Below, in pieces: positions 33,512 to 41,968 of a DNA stretch of 64,000 nt. The notes below the pieces were generated by a model. The model was given only the letters and a program-made list of their open reading frames with translations, had not been told where the DNA came from and made no database searches. The first letter of the stretch is position 1; every line of letters starts with the position of its first letter. The translations under genes and the position numbers were made by a program. This DNA comes from Microcaldota archaeon (GTDB lineage Archaea; Micrarchaeota; Micrarchaeia; Micrarchaeales; CABMGC01), in assembly GCA_021818925.1 (NCBI GenBank), contig JAKASU010000001.1:231972-295971 (forward strand), in the 5' to 3' direction.

Positions 33512-34822
33512 ATGCAAAAACCGAACGTCATAATCATAATCTGCGACACTCTTAGGAAGGACATAATAGATTTATATGATGGCCCTGCCAAGATGCCGAA
33601 CGTGCGCGAGCTCGCGAAAGATTCCGTAGTGTACTGGAACGCGATTGCACCAGCTCCCTGGACGTTCCCGTCTCACGTTTCCTTGTTCACTGGGCTCTAT
33701 CCCAGCGAGCACGGCATACATGAAACCAAAGGGATGAAGATGCCGCAAATAGTAGAGGCGCATCTTCGCTCAAGGCACGCAACGATTGCAGAGTATCTGA
33801 AAGATCAGGGTTATTCAACGCTTGGCGTCTCGGCCAACCTCATGATCTCGAAGCTTACGGGCTTTGACAAAGGTTTCGATACTTTTTTCACCTTCACACA
33901 TTCCCCTTGGATACAGAGCGATATAGCGACGCAGGCAAGGAACCTTGGAGCGGATATGGCGCAGGTAGCGATGATGCTGCTGAAAAAAGGAGAGGCAAAG
34001 GAGATAGCTAAGTACGGTATAGAGTACTTGAAGATAAAGATGCGCGAACGCCAGATGGACTATCCTTTGAAGAAAGGCGCTGAAGTGGTAAATAAGAAAG
34101 CAGCGTCGATGGTGCACAGACGGCCGTTCTTCCTCTTTCTCAACTATTATGAGGCACATGAGCCGTACAAGAAATTCAGCGACAAGGAGACTCAGGACCA
34201 CATGCTAGGTATAAAGCAGATAGACCCTAAGAAGGTCGCGTATCTCAAGAGCCAGTACGTACTTGCATCAGAATACCTGGACTCGCAATTTGGTGTCTTC
34301 ATCTCGTGGTTAAAGAAGAAAAAAATGTACGATGATTCTCTGATAATACTGACGTCAGACCATGGCCAGGCGTTCAATGAGCACGGTTTCATGTATCACG
34401 GAATATACCTTTACGACGAGTTGGTGCGCGTGCCAATGCTGATAAAGTATCCGCAGAATAGGAAAATCAAAGCGGGAGACGGCTACCAGAGCCTAACGGG
34501 AGTGTTCAGCTTGGTTAGAGACGTCGTTGCCGGGCGCGTAGTCAGCATCACGAGCGATTTTGCCTACGCCGAATCCTTTGGAAATGCTGAATTTTTCCCC
34601 GAGAGTTACAAGCACAGGATGTGGTACGTGCAGAAGCACTATGAGAAGCGCAGAAGGGCGCTATATATGAACGGCTACAAGCTTGACCTTGATCTAAGCG
34701 AAGGCAAAGTAGAGGAATTCATGAAAGGCGACAGGACTGTGAACCCCAAATCAGCCGAGAACAAGAAAACATTCAAGACACTCGAGAAAAAGTTACGTTC
34801 TCCTCTCAGTGAACATCGGTAA
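33512..34822 (+). CDS. Sulfatase-like alkaline phosphatase superfamily enzyme
   Basis: A 436-aa cytosolic or peripheral enzyme of the alkaline phosphatase superfamily. IIIICDTLRKD (Asp12) and APWTFPSHVSLFTGLYPSEHG are the metal and nucleophile regions; LTSDHGQAFNEHG near residue 290 is the second metal site. The nucleophile position is Thr51 rather than the Cys/Ser that becomes formylglycine in true sulfatases, so it more likely transfers or hydrolyses a phosphodiester, as in phosphoglycerol/phosphoethanolamine transferases. ATG 33512 is preferred to GTG 33464. No signal peptide is visible. Confidence 0.82.
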   Translation: MQKPNVIIIICDTLRKDIIDLYDGPAKMPNVRELAKDSVVYWNAIAPAPWTFPSHVSLFTGLYPSEHGIHETKGMKMPQIVEAHLRSRHATIAEYLKDQGYSTLGVSANLMISKLTGFDKGFDTFFTFTHSPWIQSDIATQARNLGADMAQVAMMLLKKGEAKEIAKYGIEYLKIKMRERQMDYPLKKGAEVVNKKAASMVHRRPFFLFLNYYEAHEPYKKFSDKETQDHMLGIKQIDPKKVAYLKSQYVLASEYLDSQFGVFISWLKKKKMYDDSLIILTSDHGQAFNEHGFMYHGIYLYDELVRVPMLIKYPQNRKIKAGDGYQSLTGVFSLVRDVVAGRVVSITSDFAYAESFGNAEFFPESYKHRMWYVQKHYEKRRRALYMNGYKLDLDLSEGKVEEFMKGDRTVNPKSAENKKTFKTLEKKLRSPLSEHR

Positions 34823-34860
34823 TTAAAGTTTCTCTAGTGTAGTAGCAACTGCTGACCTTT

Positions 34861-36054
34861 ATGCCAAAGAGAATCAGAGAAAAACGCAAAATCGCGATTG
34901 TAACCAATAGCTTGTACACTTTTGGAGGAGGAGAGAAGATGGCCTTGGGGCTAGCTGAAGGACTCAAGAGCCATTTCGATATTACGATACTGAACACTAC
35001 CTCTCCAAATGACATCAGGGTAATAAGCAGGAAGGAAATCGAAAAACTCTATGATCTCTCTACGGTTCGCATAATCGACGTACAGAGCACGGGAATAAGG
35101 ACAAAGGCCTTCGGAAAGGAGCCCTTTGTTCTGAGACTTTTCAAACCATCCGCGTTCGCAATATTCGCAGGAGAGCTCCGAAGGGCAGACGCGGTTTACG
35201 AGATGAGCAACAACCCGCTGGTCCTTCTCAATTCAGTCATGTTCGCCAGGCTCTTTGGCAAGAAACTGGTTTTTGGAATACACAACTTCTCCATATCGAA
35301 GATACTTGAAAGCAGGGAGACTGTGAGCGAGAAGGTGTTGCGGAAGAACCTGTTTGTCGGGATGAAGCTCGTGAAATACTTCCATGTTATAAACAGCAGG
35401 GACTTCAACATGGTAAAAAGATTTTTCCCTAAAGCCAACGTCAGGATGATCCCTAATTACATTACAGAAGACCACGCCAGAATAGGCGCAGGTGCAAGAG
35501 ATTTCAACTGCCTGTACGTAGGAAGGCTCGAGAAGAACCAGAAAGGCATCGACCTCTTATGCAGAATAATTGATATGACGCTGGCGAAAAACAGGAGCAT
35601 AAAGTTCACAATAGTAGGAAAGGGGGGCGATGGCGAGGAACTCGTTGAATCACTTAGAAACAGGTACAAGAAGAACGTAAGGTGGCTTGGCTTCCTGTCT
35701 GGAAATAAGCTGGCAAAAGCGTATGAAGGAGCCGATCTCTTTGTGTTTCCGGCGAGATATGATACCTTCTCCCTTGTTTTGCTAGAGGCTCAGGGCCACG
35801 GCATACCTGCAGTAGCCTTTGACATCGACGGACCTAAAGACATACTGAAAGAACCAGAGCAGGGAAGACTGATAGGCGCATTTGACACTGAGGAGTTTTC
35901 CAAAGCAATAGAGCAGTACCACAGACTTTGGCGCAATAGGAAGGCGTACGCTGCGCTCAAAAGAAGGATAAGCAATCACGCATATCTAAAATTTGGAAAA
36001 GACGCGATATTCAAGGAATGGAAGATGTTTTTTGACGATCTGATGGGAAGATGA
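34861..36054 (+). CDS. Glycosyltransferase family 4 (GT-B)
   Basis: A 397-aa GT-B enzyme. The N-terminal domain has IAIVTNSLYTFGGGEKMA, the Gly-rich acceptor loop, and the C-terminal domain begins FNCLYVGRLEKNQKGIDLL with the nucleotide-sugar site FVFPARYDTFSLVLLEAQGHG (the E-x7-E motif). It adds a sugar from a UDP/GDP donor to a growing lipid-linked glycan. It ends the five-gene run that starts at 31137 and is convergent with the PIG-L gene. Confidence 0.9.
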   Translation: MPKRIREKRKIAIVTNSLYTFGGGEKMALGLAEGLKSHFDITILNTTSPNDIRVISRKEIEKLYDLSTVRIIDVQSTGIRTKAFGKEPFVLRLFKPSAFAIFAGELRRADAVYEMSNNPLVLLNSVMFARLFGKKLVFGIHNFSISKILESRETVSEKVLRKNLFVGMKLVKYFHVINSRDFNMVKRFFPKANVRMIPNYITEDHARIGAGARDFNCLYVGRLEKNQKGIDLLCRIIDMTLAKNRSIKFTIVGKGGDGEELVESLRNRYKKNVRWLGFLSGNKLAKAYEGADLFVFPARYDTFSLVLLEAQGHGIPAVAFDIDGPKDILKEPEQGRLIGAFDTEEFSKAIEQYHRLWRNRKAYAALKRRISNHAYLKFGKDAIFKEWKMFFDDLMGR

Positions 36055-36069
36055 TGCGTTACGGCAATA

Positions 36070-36918
36070 TCACGAATGCCTCCACAGCACAACCTCTCCT
36101 AGCTTCTCCCCCACAGTGTGTATCGCTTCGCTCGTTCTCTTCTCGTACTGGCTGCCGTAAATCCTTCTAAACAGTCCGTCCTTCTTTTTAGGATCAAAGT
36201 ATGTAACTGTCGTCTTTGAGAATCCTTCCGGGGCCTTTGCGCGTAGCTTGTCTATACTCATGTTGCCGCTCATGTAAACATAGGGTATCTCGGCATATAG
36301 CCCGAGCTTGGTTGAGCGAGGGAATTCGTTGGTGAGGCGAGCTATAACTCCGTGATCTAAATGCGTTCCGATACCGAGAGGGACAAGCACATTTTTGATG
36401 TTGCTTCTGAACTGCCTCAATAGCGGCGCAAGCGATGACCCGAGCTGCAATTCCCTGACATAGCTGGCCACCATCCTGTTGTAAAGATTCAGCCCTGCTT
36501 TCCGAGCGGTTCCTTCCGGAAGTCTGCCTATTGCTCCTGAAGCTATGAACTCATAATACCTCTCTATCGACGCGTCCTTAAGGCCCATGAAGGCAGGAAG
36601 ATAGTTTATGCCCTGCAGGAAGAGCACTCTGGAAAACTCGAGCTCCTCGTTCATCCTGATCAGGCTTGTCTTAACTATCGTAGAGAAGGTTGTGTCGACA
36701 TTTGTGCTCACCGCGCTGTCGCTGGAGGTGAAGAAGTTGACTCCTATGATGTTCTTGCCCAGTTTCCCTGAGGACAGCGTCGCGTACAGCGAGAGGAAGA
36801 TGTCATCCAGGTGCGGAGAGAGTATCAGCGTAACTTTTTCTCCCTTCAGCTCGGCTATGTTCTTCCACCTAGTGGCGAACCTTGCATAGTGCAGTTTCCC
36901 CGCTCCCTTGTCCTTCAT
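36070..36918 (-). CDS. PIG-L/LmbE-family deacetylase
   Basis: A 282-aa zinc deacetylase. The family motifs are SPHLDDIFLS (His36, Asp38, Asp39) and GIGTHLDHG (His186 to His189). PIG-L enzymes remove the N-acetyl group from GlcNAc linked to lipids or small thiols. Among glycosyltransferases and a GlcNAc-1-P transferase, it could deacetylate an amino sugar of the surface glycan. The C-terminal YGSQYEKRTSEAIHTVGEKLGEVVLW is typical. Confidence 0.88.
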   Translation of the reverse strand: MKDKGAGKLHYARFATRWKNIAELKGEKVTLILSPHLDDIFLSLYATLSSGKLGKNIIGVNFFTSSDSAVSTNVDTTFSTIVKTSLIRMNEELEFSRVLFLQGINYLPAFMGLKDASIERYYEFIASGAIGRLPEGTARKAGLNLYNRMVASYVRELQLGSSLAPLLRQFRSNIKNVLVPLGIGTHLDHGVIARLTNEFPRSTKLGLYAEIPYVYMSGNMSIDKLRAKAPEGFSKTTVTYFDPKKKDGLFRRIYGSQYEKRTSEAIHTVGEKLGEVVLWRHS

Positions 36919-36984
36919 GCCCTGCAGAGATGATTTGGTTAAATAAAGCTTAAAAAGAAGCTATTCAGTTAGAGTAAGGCTGGC

Positions 36985-37710
36985 ATGCCCATTCGTGAGC
37001 AGATACGCGGGATGAAGAACGAAATAGGGGTAGCGCTTGCAATATTCAGGACGACAAAGAACCCATTCTCGTACTGCCTATTCAGAATGCACCTCGCTAA
37101 GTCAGCCGCACTGCTTCCGAAATTCGGAAACGCATCGGAGCTGCTGCTGCGGCGCGGAAGCGCAGAGATAACGTACATGGGCAAAAACCTAGTCTTTGAG
37201 TACAACACGGGAGCTCTATGCTTCGTGCCCCTCGCGCTCGGAGAGATATTCACATACGAGTCGTACAAGAACCTGAAGGTGAAGGGCAGGGGCGTGGTTG
37301 ATGTCGGTGCCAGCATCGGGGACACCGCGGCGTACTTCATCTCCAAAGGCGCAAGGAAAGTCTATTGCTTTGATACAGATGTGTACAGACTCGCGGTTCT
37401 GAAGCGCAATCTTAGGAGAAACAAGTACCTGCAATGCGCTGAGATCTTCCACGGCCAGTTCGACAGGCGCAAGCTTAAGCTGAAAGGCCGTACGAATGTG
37501 CTGAAGGTCGACTGCGAGGGCTGCGAGTACGCACTCTTCGACCCAAAGGGGCCGCACCTCGCGTACATAGCATCGACATTCGGTCAGATAGTAATGGAGT
37601 ACCACAACGGAGAGGCGGCGATAAGAAGGGCTCTGGAATCGCACGGCTACAGCGTGAACGTAAACAGGGCCAGCAGCACGATAGGCATACTCTACGCAAG
37701 CAAACGCTGA
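36985..37710 (+). CDS. FkbM-family methyltransferase (second copy)
   Basis: A 241-aa SAM-dependent methyltransferase. The SAM motif is intact (GVVDVGASIGDTAAYFI), with VYCFDTDVYRL and the characteristic VLKVDCEGCEYALF and IVMEYHNGE motifs. It probably methylates a sugar hydroxyl of the surface glycan. It is a shorter relative of the protein at 29340, sharing the DCEGCEY block but with a normal glycine pattern. Confidence 0.87.
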   Translation: MPIREQIRGMKNEIGVALAIFRTTKNPFSYCLFRMHLAKSAALLPKFGNASELLLRRGSAEITYMGKNLVFEYNTGALCFVPLALGEIFTYESYKNLKVKGRGVVDVGASIGDTAAYFISKGARKVYCFDTDVYRLAVLKRNLRRNKYLQCAEIFHGQFDRRKLKLKGRTNVLKVDCEGCEYALFDPKGPHLAYIASTFGQIVMEYHNGEAAIRRALESHGYSVNVNRASSTIGILYASKR

Positions 37711-37808
37711 TTGCGCCTCCTGGCCAGCCCTTCTCCTATGTCTGACTGACTTACTTGAGTTTAGATTGTACAAGTACCGATTTAGATGATTGGTGAGCGA
37801 AACTCTAC

Positions 37809-37818
37809 GCATATAAAC
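37809..37818 (+). promoter_or_regulatory. TATA box of aglB
   Basis: GCATATAAAC lies downstream of the ORF-track start (37786), so that start cannot be used by this promoter. Transcription from here, plus a GAGGG sequence at 37854-37858, points to TTG 37867 eight bases further on. Confidence 0.55.
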
Positions 37819-37866
37819 TTAACATACAAAATCCTTTCTGCTTACACCTTCTTGAGGGTAATTCGT

Positions 37867-40290
37867 TTGGAGGAAGCTGCACACGATACACACGCTACCA
37901 CGAGCGCTGGCGCTTCTCAGCGCAACCTTCTCAAGTTCGTCAGCGACAATTCCCTCTTGGTTTTCCTTCTTGCGGTAGTCATCATAGTGCTCGTCACCGT
38001 ATACTTCAGAATCCCGATGCTGTCCTTCTACGGCTTCTATGAGCCAGACGGCTACTTCCATTATTCCATCATAAGGCTCGCTGTCAACAACGGCTTCTCC
38101 ATACCGCAGATTGACCCGCTTAGCGGCTGGCCCCCGAACTGCAACAGCTTTGCAAGCAACGGCTGCGGGGTTCCGCAGGTTCCGCACCACGAGCCCTTCG
38201 GCCTCTACTGGGTCACGCTCATACCGTACTTCTTCCTACAGTTTGCCGGAGTTGGCTACTATGACATAATGCGCCTCATGCCCGTCCTGTTCGCAGTGCT
38301 GGAGGTCATTGGCGTCTACTTCCTTGCCAGGTACTGGAGCAGGAGCCGCTTCCTAGGGCTGCTCGCCATGCTCCTCGTTGCGCTGAACATGGGCAACGCC
38401 GCGCGCACAAGCGCGCTCATCTACCGCGGCGACAGCTTCGTGACCCTCTTCGCCATTGTAGCAATAATCGCCACGATTGCAGTATTCAGAGCCGAGAGCC
38501 GGAGGCGCAAGGTAGCGTACGCTGTGATTGCCGGGGCGCTGCTGAGCCTCTGCAATCTCGTGTGGAACGGGGGCCCGTTTGTCATAGCCATCTACTTCTT
38601 CGCAATCATGCTCATACTTATCCTGGGCTTCGCCTTCGAGAAGCGTAAGCTGGTCGGAGACACCGGCTACGTGCTGCTCTCGCTCATTGTCTGGTTTCTG
38701 CTAGTATATCTCTACAGGTCGCTGATGTGGATAGTCAGCCTGCAGACTTTCACAGGCTTCAACTTCTTCCTTCTTCTTGTGCCCACGGTCCTAGGCTGGC
38801 TCTTTGCGCTCTATGTGATGGACAAGATGCATGGGAAGCTGCCGCATATTGGTACGCCAGTCAGGAAGATCGCTTTGGGAGTAGGAATAGCGGTGGTGAT
38901 CTTCCTGCTTGTGTATATTCTGATACCAAGCTCCGTTAACGACATCTTTGTCACGTCCGGCTTCGACATAACCAGCGCCTTCGCCTCCACAATACAGGAG
39001 CAGCAGCCGCCCACGTACGCGTTCCTCTTTGCAAGCTTCAACTTCCAGAACTTCACCACGCCGATGAACATAATAATGGTGATAGATACCTTCTTCTCCG
39101 GCCTGCACATTTACTGGTGGATAGTGCTGCTCGCGCTGTTCGCCCCCTACTTCTTCATGCAGATCGATGATCCGGAAAGCGGGCTCCTTGGCGGCACCGC
39201 GAGGTGGCGCTTCGAGTTCAACGAGGCAACGCTCTTCCTTGTCTCCTACTTCGCGCTGACCGCATACCTCCAGATGAACGCGATAAGGTTCAACTCCCTC
39301 ATCTCCATACCCATGTCCATATTCAGCGCCTACACGATCTACTGGCTCATCGTCTTCCTGAAGAGGTACAGGTTTGCCTACTACGCCTCTTTCGTGCTCG
39401 TTGCGTTGCTCATAATCTTCGTGGTGCAGACGGATCTCGGCTATATAACCGGGCTGGCGCCCGCAGATCAGATCAACCCGGCGTTCATCCAGGCGCTCAT
39501 GTGGATGAAGAACAACACGCCGAGCAACAGCGTGGTGCTCACCCTGTGGCCCGACGGTTCTGTGGTTGAGGGCGTGGCGCAGCGGATCAGCGTCACCGAC
39601 AGCGTGGGCTCGCAGTACGCGTTCAAGGCTGATCCATTCGCGGCATGGCTCTACAACTCCAGCCCCGATCCCGGATTCCTGCTAGCCAACATAACGGGCA
39701 AGCCTGATTACTTGCTCGTTAGGCAGGCGTGGATGGTCGAGACCGGAGGCATATTCACCGAATCTGGCATAAACGTCAGTGCAGGAAATTACGGCTACAA
39801 CCCGTTCACAAGCCTGAACGAGCGCGTCAACAAGACTTCGCAACTGTACCAGTTCTTCGGCAGCGGGCTGGAGGAAGACACGGTGCTCACGAACACTTCG
39901 ACAGGACAGACAGTAGCCAGCTACCTGAAGTTCAGCCAGGGCATACAGCCTTTCGAGTACGTTGACTTCTACAACATTCTTACCGGAAACTGGTCCATAG
40001 TGAAGCAGACCGCGTTCAACGTGACCAACAACCAGACCTTCCTCATAAGCTACTCTCCGATACCCGCGCCCAACCTCTACGTCAACATCACCTCGGCGTA
40101 CATGCTCGGCCCTGCGCTCGCGGACAGCAACATGGTCAAGTTCCTCTTCCACTGCAACGCGCAGGCGTGCCTGTGGAACAACAACGTCGCCGGCCTCAGG
40201 CTGGTCTACATCAACCAGGACACCAAGATCTTCCAGATACTCTACAACGAGAGCAACGCTACCGTTGCTGCTGCAAACTTCCCGCGATAA
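37867..40290 (+). CDS. aglB: Oligosaccharyltransferase AglB/STT3
   Basis: An 807-aa polytopic STT3-family enzyme that transfers a lipid-linked glycan to Asn in N-x-S/T. The first luminal loop has FYEPDGYFHY with the catalytic Asp61, and LIYRGDSFV around residue 180 is the second acidic motif. About 12 membrane helices precede a ~300-residue outside domain. The usual WWDYG acceptor-binding signature is replaced by LWPDGS near 559. Start is TTG 37867, supported by the TATA box and SD-like GAGGG. It is the central enzyme of the glycan island. Confidence 0.9.
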   Translation: MEEAAHDTHATTSAGASQRNLLKFVSDNSLLVFLLAVVIIVLVTVYFRIPMLSFYGFYEPDGYFHYSIIRLAVNNGFSIPQIDPLSGWPPNCNSFASNGCGVPQVPHHEPFGLYWVTLIPYFFLQFAGVGYYDIMRLMPVLFAVLEVIGVYFLARYWSRSRFLGLLAMLLVALNMGNAARTSALIYRGDSFVTLFAIVAIIATIAVFRAESRRRKVAYAVIAGALLSLCNLVWNGGPFVIAIYFFAIMLILILGFAFEKRKLVGDTGYVLLSLIVWFLLVYLYRSLMWIVSLQTFTGFNFFLLLVPTVLGWLFALYVMDKMHGKLPHIGTPVRKIALGVGIAVVIFLLVYILIPSSVNDIFVTSGFDITSAFASTIQEQQPPTYAFLFASFNFQNFTTPMNIIMVIDTFFSGLHIYWWIVLLALFAPYFFMQIDDPESGLLGGTARWRFEFNEATLFLVSYFALTAYLQMNAIRFNSLISIPMSIFSAYTIYWLIVFLKRYRFAYYASFVLVALLIIFVVQTDLGYITGLAPADQINPAFIQALMWMKNNTPSNSVVLTLWPDGSVVEGVAQRISVTDSVGSQYAFKADPFAAWLYNSSPDPGFLLANITGKPDYLLVRQAWMVETGGIFTESGINVSAGNYGYNPFTSLNERVNKTSQLYQFFGSGLEEDTVLTNTSTGQTVASYLKFSQGIQPFEYVDFYNILTGNWSIVKQTAFNVTNNQTFLISYSPIPAPNLYVNITSAYMLGPALADSNMVKFLFHCNAQACLWNNNVAGLRLVYINQDTKIFQILYNESNATVAAANFPR

Positions 40291-40340
40291 GGTGCGAGGA
40301 GCATAGTCGAAACACACGAAGATATGGAAAGGTAAGCACA

Positions 40341-41054
40341 ATGATCGAAATCGAGACTCGTAAGTATGGTTTACTGAGGATCAAACAGATCTGGTACGCC
40401 CAGACACCGAGAGACGTAACGGGATGCGATATTGTCATGTACCATTACCCCGAGAATGAACCTACTGAAAAAGGCAGCTTCTTAGAACAGAGGAGTAAAA
40501 TTCAGTGCTTAGATTTGACTAAGCCCATAGAGCGCATATATCAGGAGTTTGACAGAAATACGCAAAAGGAGATAAGGAGGGCAAGAAAAGAAGCATTTAG
40601 AGTTTCTGTAAACGAGGATTACGCTGAATTCCTCACATTGCTAAACAAGTTCATAGGAGCTAAGAAGCTAAATGTGCCAAAGATAGCTTTTGATGATATC
40701 AAACACCAGACACATCTGTTAGTCAATATCTTTAAAGCGGATCAATTGCTAGCCTCGGACTTCGCAGGCCTCCAAGGAAGCTCGATTTTTTTGCTTTGGA
40801 TATGCAATAGTAAACCACTTGGAGAAAATAAAAAACTTGTTAGCATGGCTTCCAGACTTGCGCATTTTGAGGCAATGAAATGGGGGAAGGAGAATGGATA
40901 TAAAGAGTTTAGCGTAGGTGCTTTGACCTCCAATCTAAGCCCAAACAAACAGTTCAAAAAAGGATTTGGTGGATACGAAAAAGAAATCAAGACGTATATC
41001 AAGATTTACAATCCGATTCTTAAGCTGCTGAATATGGCTTTGAAAATCCTATAA
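40341..41054 (+). CDS. FemAB/GNAT-like acyl- or aminoacyl-transferase
   Basis: A 237-aa protein with the GNAT-fold layout of FemAB-type enzymes: a first half with FDRNTQKEIRRARKEAFRVSV (the basic helix that follows the conserved Arg) and a second half with LLWICNSKPLGENKKLVSMASRLAHFEAMKWGKENGYKEFSVG, the acyl-donor region. The group transfers amino-acid or acyl groups to sugars or peptides; here a decorated sugar amine is plausible. The base composition is distinctly more AT-rich than the aglB gene just upstream, suggesting recent transfer. Start ATG 40341. Confidence 0.75.
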   Translation: MIEIETRKYGLLRIKQIWYAQTPRDVTGCDIVMYHYPENEPTEKGSFLEQRSKIQCLDLTKPIERIYQEFDRNTQKEIRRARKEAFRVSVNEDYAEFLTLLNKFIGAKKLNVPKIAFDDIKHQTHLLVNIFKADQLLASDFAGLQGSSIFLLWICNSKPLGENKKLVSMASRLAHFEAMKWGKENGYKEFSVGALTSNLSPNKQFKKGFGGYEKEIKTYIKIYNPILKLLNMALKIL

Positions 41055-41108
41055 TTCGCGTGTTGAAAGCGTAGTTTGCATGATCCGCTCACTCTAACTG
41101 ACTGGAAC

Positions 41109-41205
41109 AAAAAAAGAAAAAGGGAAGCAAAAACAAAAGGAACTCTTCCCTATCTACATCCTCTTGCCGCTAAGCGCGGTTCAGAGGAAGGTCAGGACGA
41201 AGCCC
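41109..41205 (+). repeat. 97-bp direct repeat, copy A (left of AbiE pair 2)
   Basis: Matches copy B at 42691-42787 at 95 of 97 positions, same orientation. It contains a copy of the last ~17 codons and the terminator hairpin of the membrane-protein gene that ends at 42736, but no longer belongs to a gene. Differences are at the CCTATC/CCTGTC and GGTTCAG/GGTTCCG positions. Confidence 0.85.
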
Positions 41206-41293
41206 GCATACAGAAAGCATTAAATACCCTTAGTTTTATATATGTATATCATTACAAAAAAGTGTAATAAAATACACTTATAAAAATGAGGGA
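41206..41293 (+). promoter_or_regulatory. Promoter region of AbiE pair 2
   Basis: An AT-rich stretch directly after repeat copy A. TTTTATATA at 41234-41242 is the probable TATA box, placing the transcription start inside the palindrome at 41260-41279. Confidence 0.5.
41260..41279. promoter_or_regulatory. Palindrome, probable operator of AbiE pair 2
   Basis: AAGTGTA-ATAAAA-TACACTT is a perfect 7-base inverted repeat located 14 bases before the AbiEii start. Its sequence differs from the operator candidate of AbiE pair 1, which suggests each antitoxin has its own site. Confidence 0.6.
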
Positions 41294-41968
41294 ATGGAGT
41301 TTAAGAACGCGCAGCAGCTGGAAAAGGCGAAGCTTGAAGACGCACTCATCAGCCTGCTGTACGGCAGGTACAACGGGCTCGTCTTCCACGGGGGCACAGC
41401 GATATGGCGATGCTACTCGGGGAACAGGTTCTCCCACGACATAGATTTCTACCTGCATGTGCCAGACAAGGACAGGGAGAGACTTTACAGGGAAATATCC
41501 GAGTTCCTAAGGGAATGCGGGTTTGCACTGAAGGAGAAAGGATACAGCAGGGATACAAACACAATGCACTTCCTTGTGGAATCGAACACGAAAATGAAGG
41601 TCGACATCAATCTTGGTCACAAGAAAGGCGTACCTGTCGAGTACGCGCGGGTGGACGGCAGCAAGATGCTGGTGCTGTCGCTGACCCCCGAGGAGCTGCT
41701 GAAGGAGAAGATCGGAGCCTATGAAAGCAAGATGCGCAACGAGGAGGGTTTCAGGCAGGCAGAGGTGCAGGACCTTTATGACATCTACCACCTGATAGCG
41801 CTGGCAAGCAAGAAGGATCCGGCTACCGTCCGAGCGCTTGGCGCGCTGGTCGAGAGCGTGGAGAAGAGCCCTCCGCCGAACGTGCGCAGTCTGGACCACC
41901 TGATACTAAGCGGAGTGACGCCCTCTTTGGAAGTGATGGTAAAGCGGATAAAGGAATGGATTGCATGA
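41294..41968 (+). CDS. AbiEii-type nucleotidyltransferase toxin (second pair)
   Basis: A 224-aa nucleotidyltransferase toxin. FHGGTAIWRCYSGNRFSHDIDFYL holds the G-G-T and D-x-D active site near residues 34-56; KMKVDIN supplies a further Asp and EVQDLYDIYHLI is the conserved C-terminal segment. It is shorter and clearly different from the toxin at 4362. Here the toxin gene comes first and overlaps the antitoxin gene, the reverse order of pair 1. The pair lies between two 97-bp direct repeats. Confidence 0.87.
   Translation: MEFKNAQQLEKAKLEDALISLLYGRYNGLVFHGGTAIWRCYSGNRFSHDIDFYLHVPDKDRERLYREISEFLRECGFALKEKGYSRDTNTMHFLVESNTKMKVDINLGHKKGVPVEYARVDGSKMLVLSLTPEELLKEKIGAYESKMRNEEGFRQAEVQDLYDIYHLIALASKKDPATVRALGALVESVEKSPPPNVRSLDHLILSGVTPSLEVMVKRIKEWIA

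Noticed and set aside
41076-41267. ORF frames at 41076-41267 and 42604-42804 with near-identical peptides
   Set aside because: The similarity comes from the 97-bp direct repeat on the other strand's membrane gene, not from duplicated proteins.
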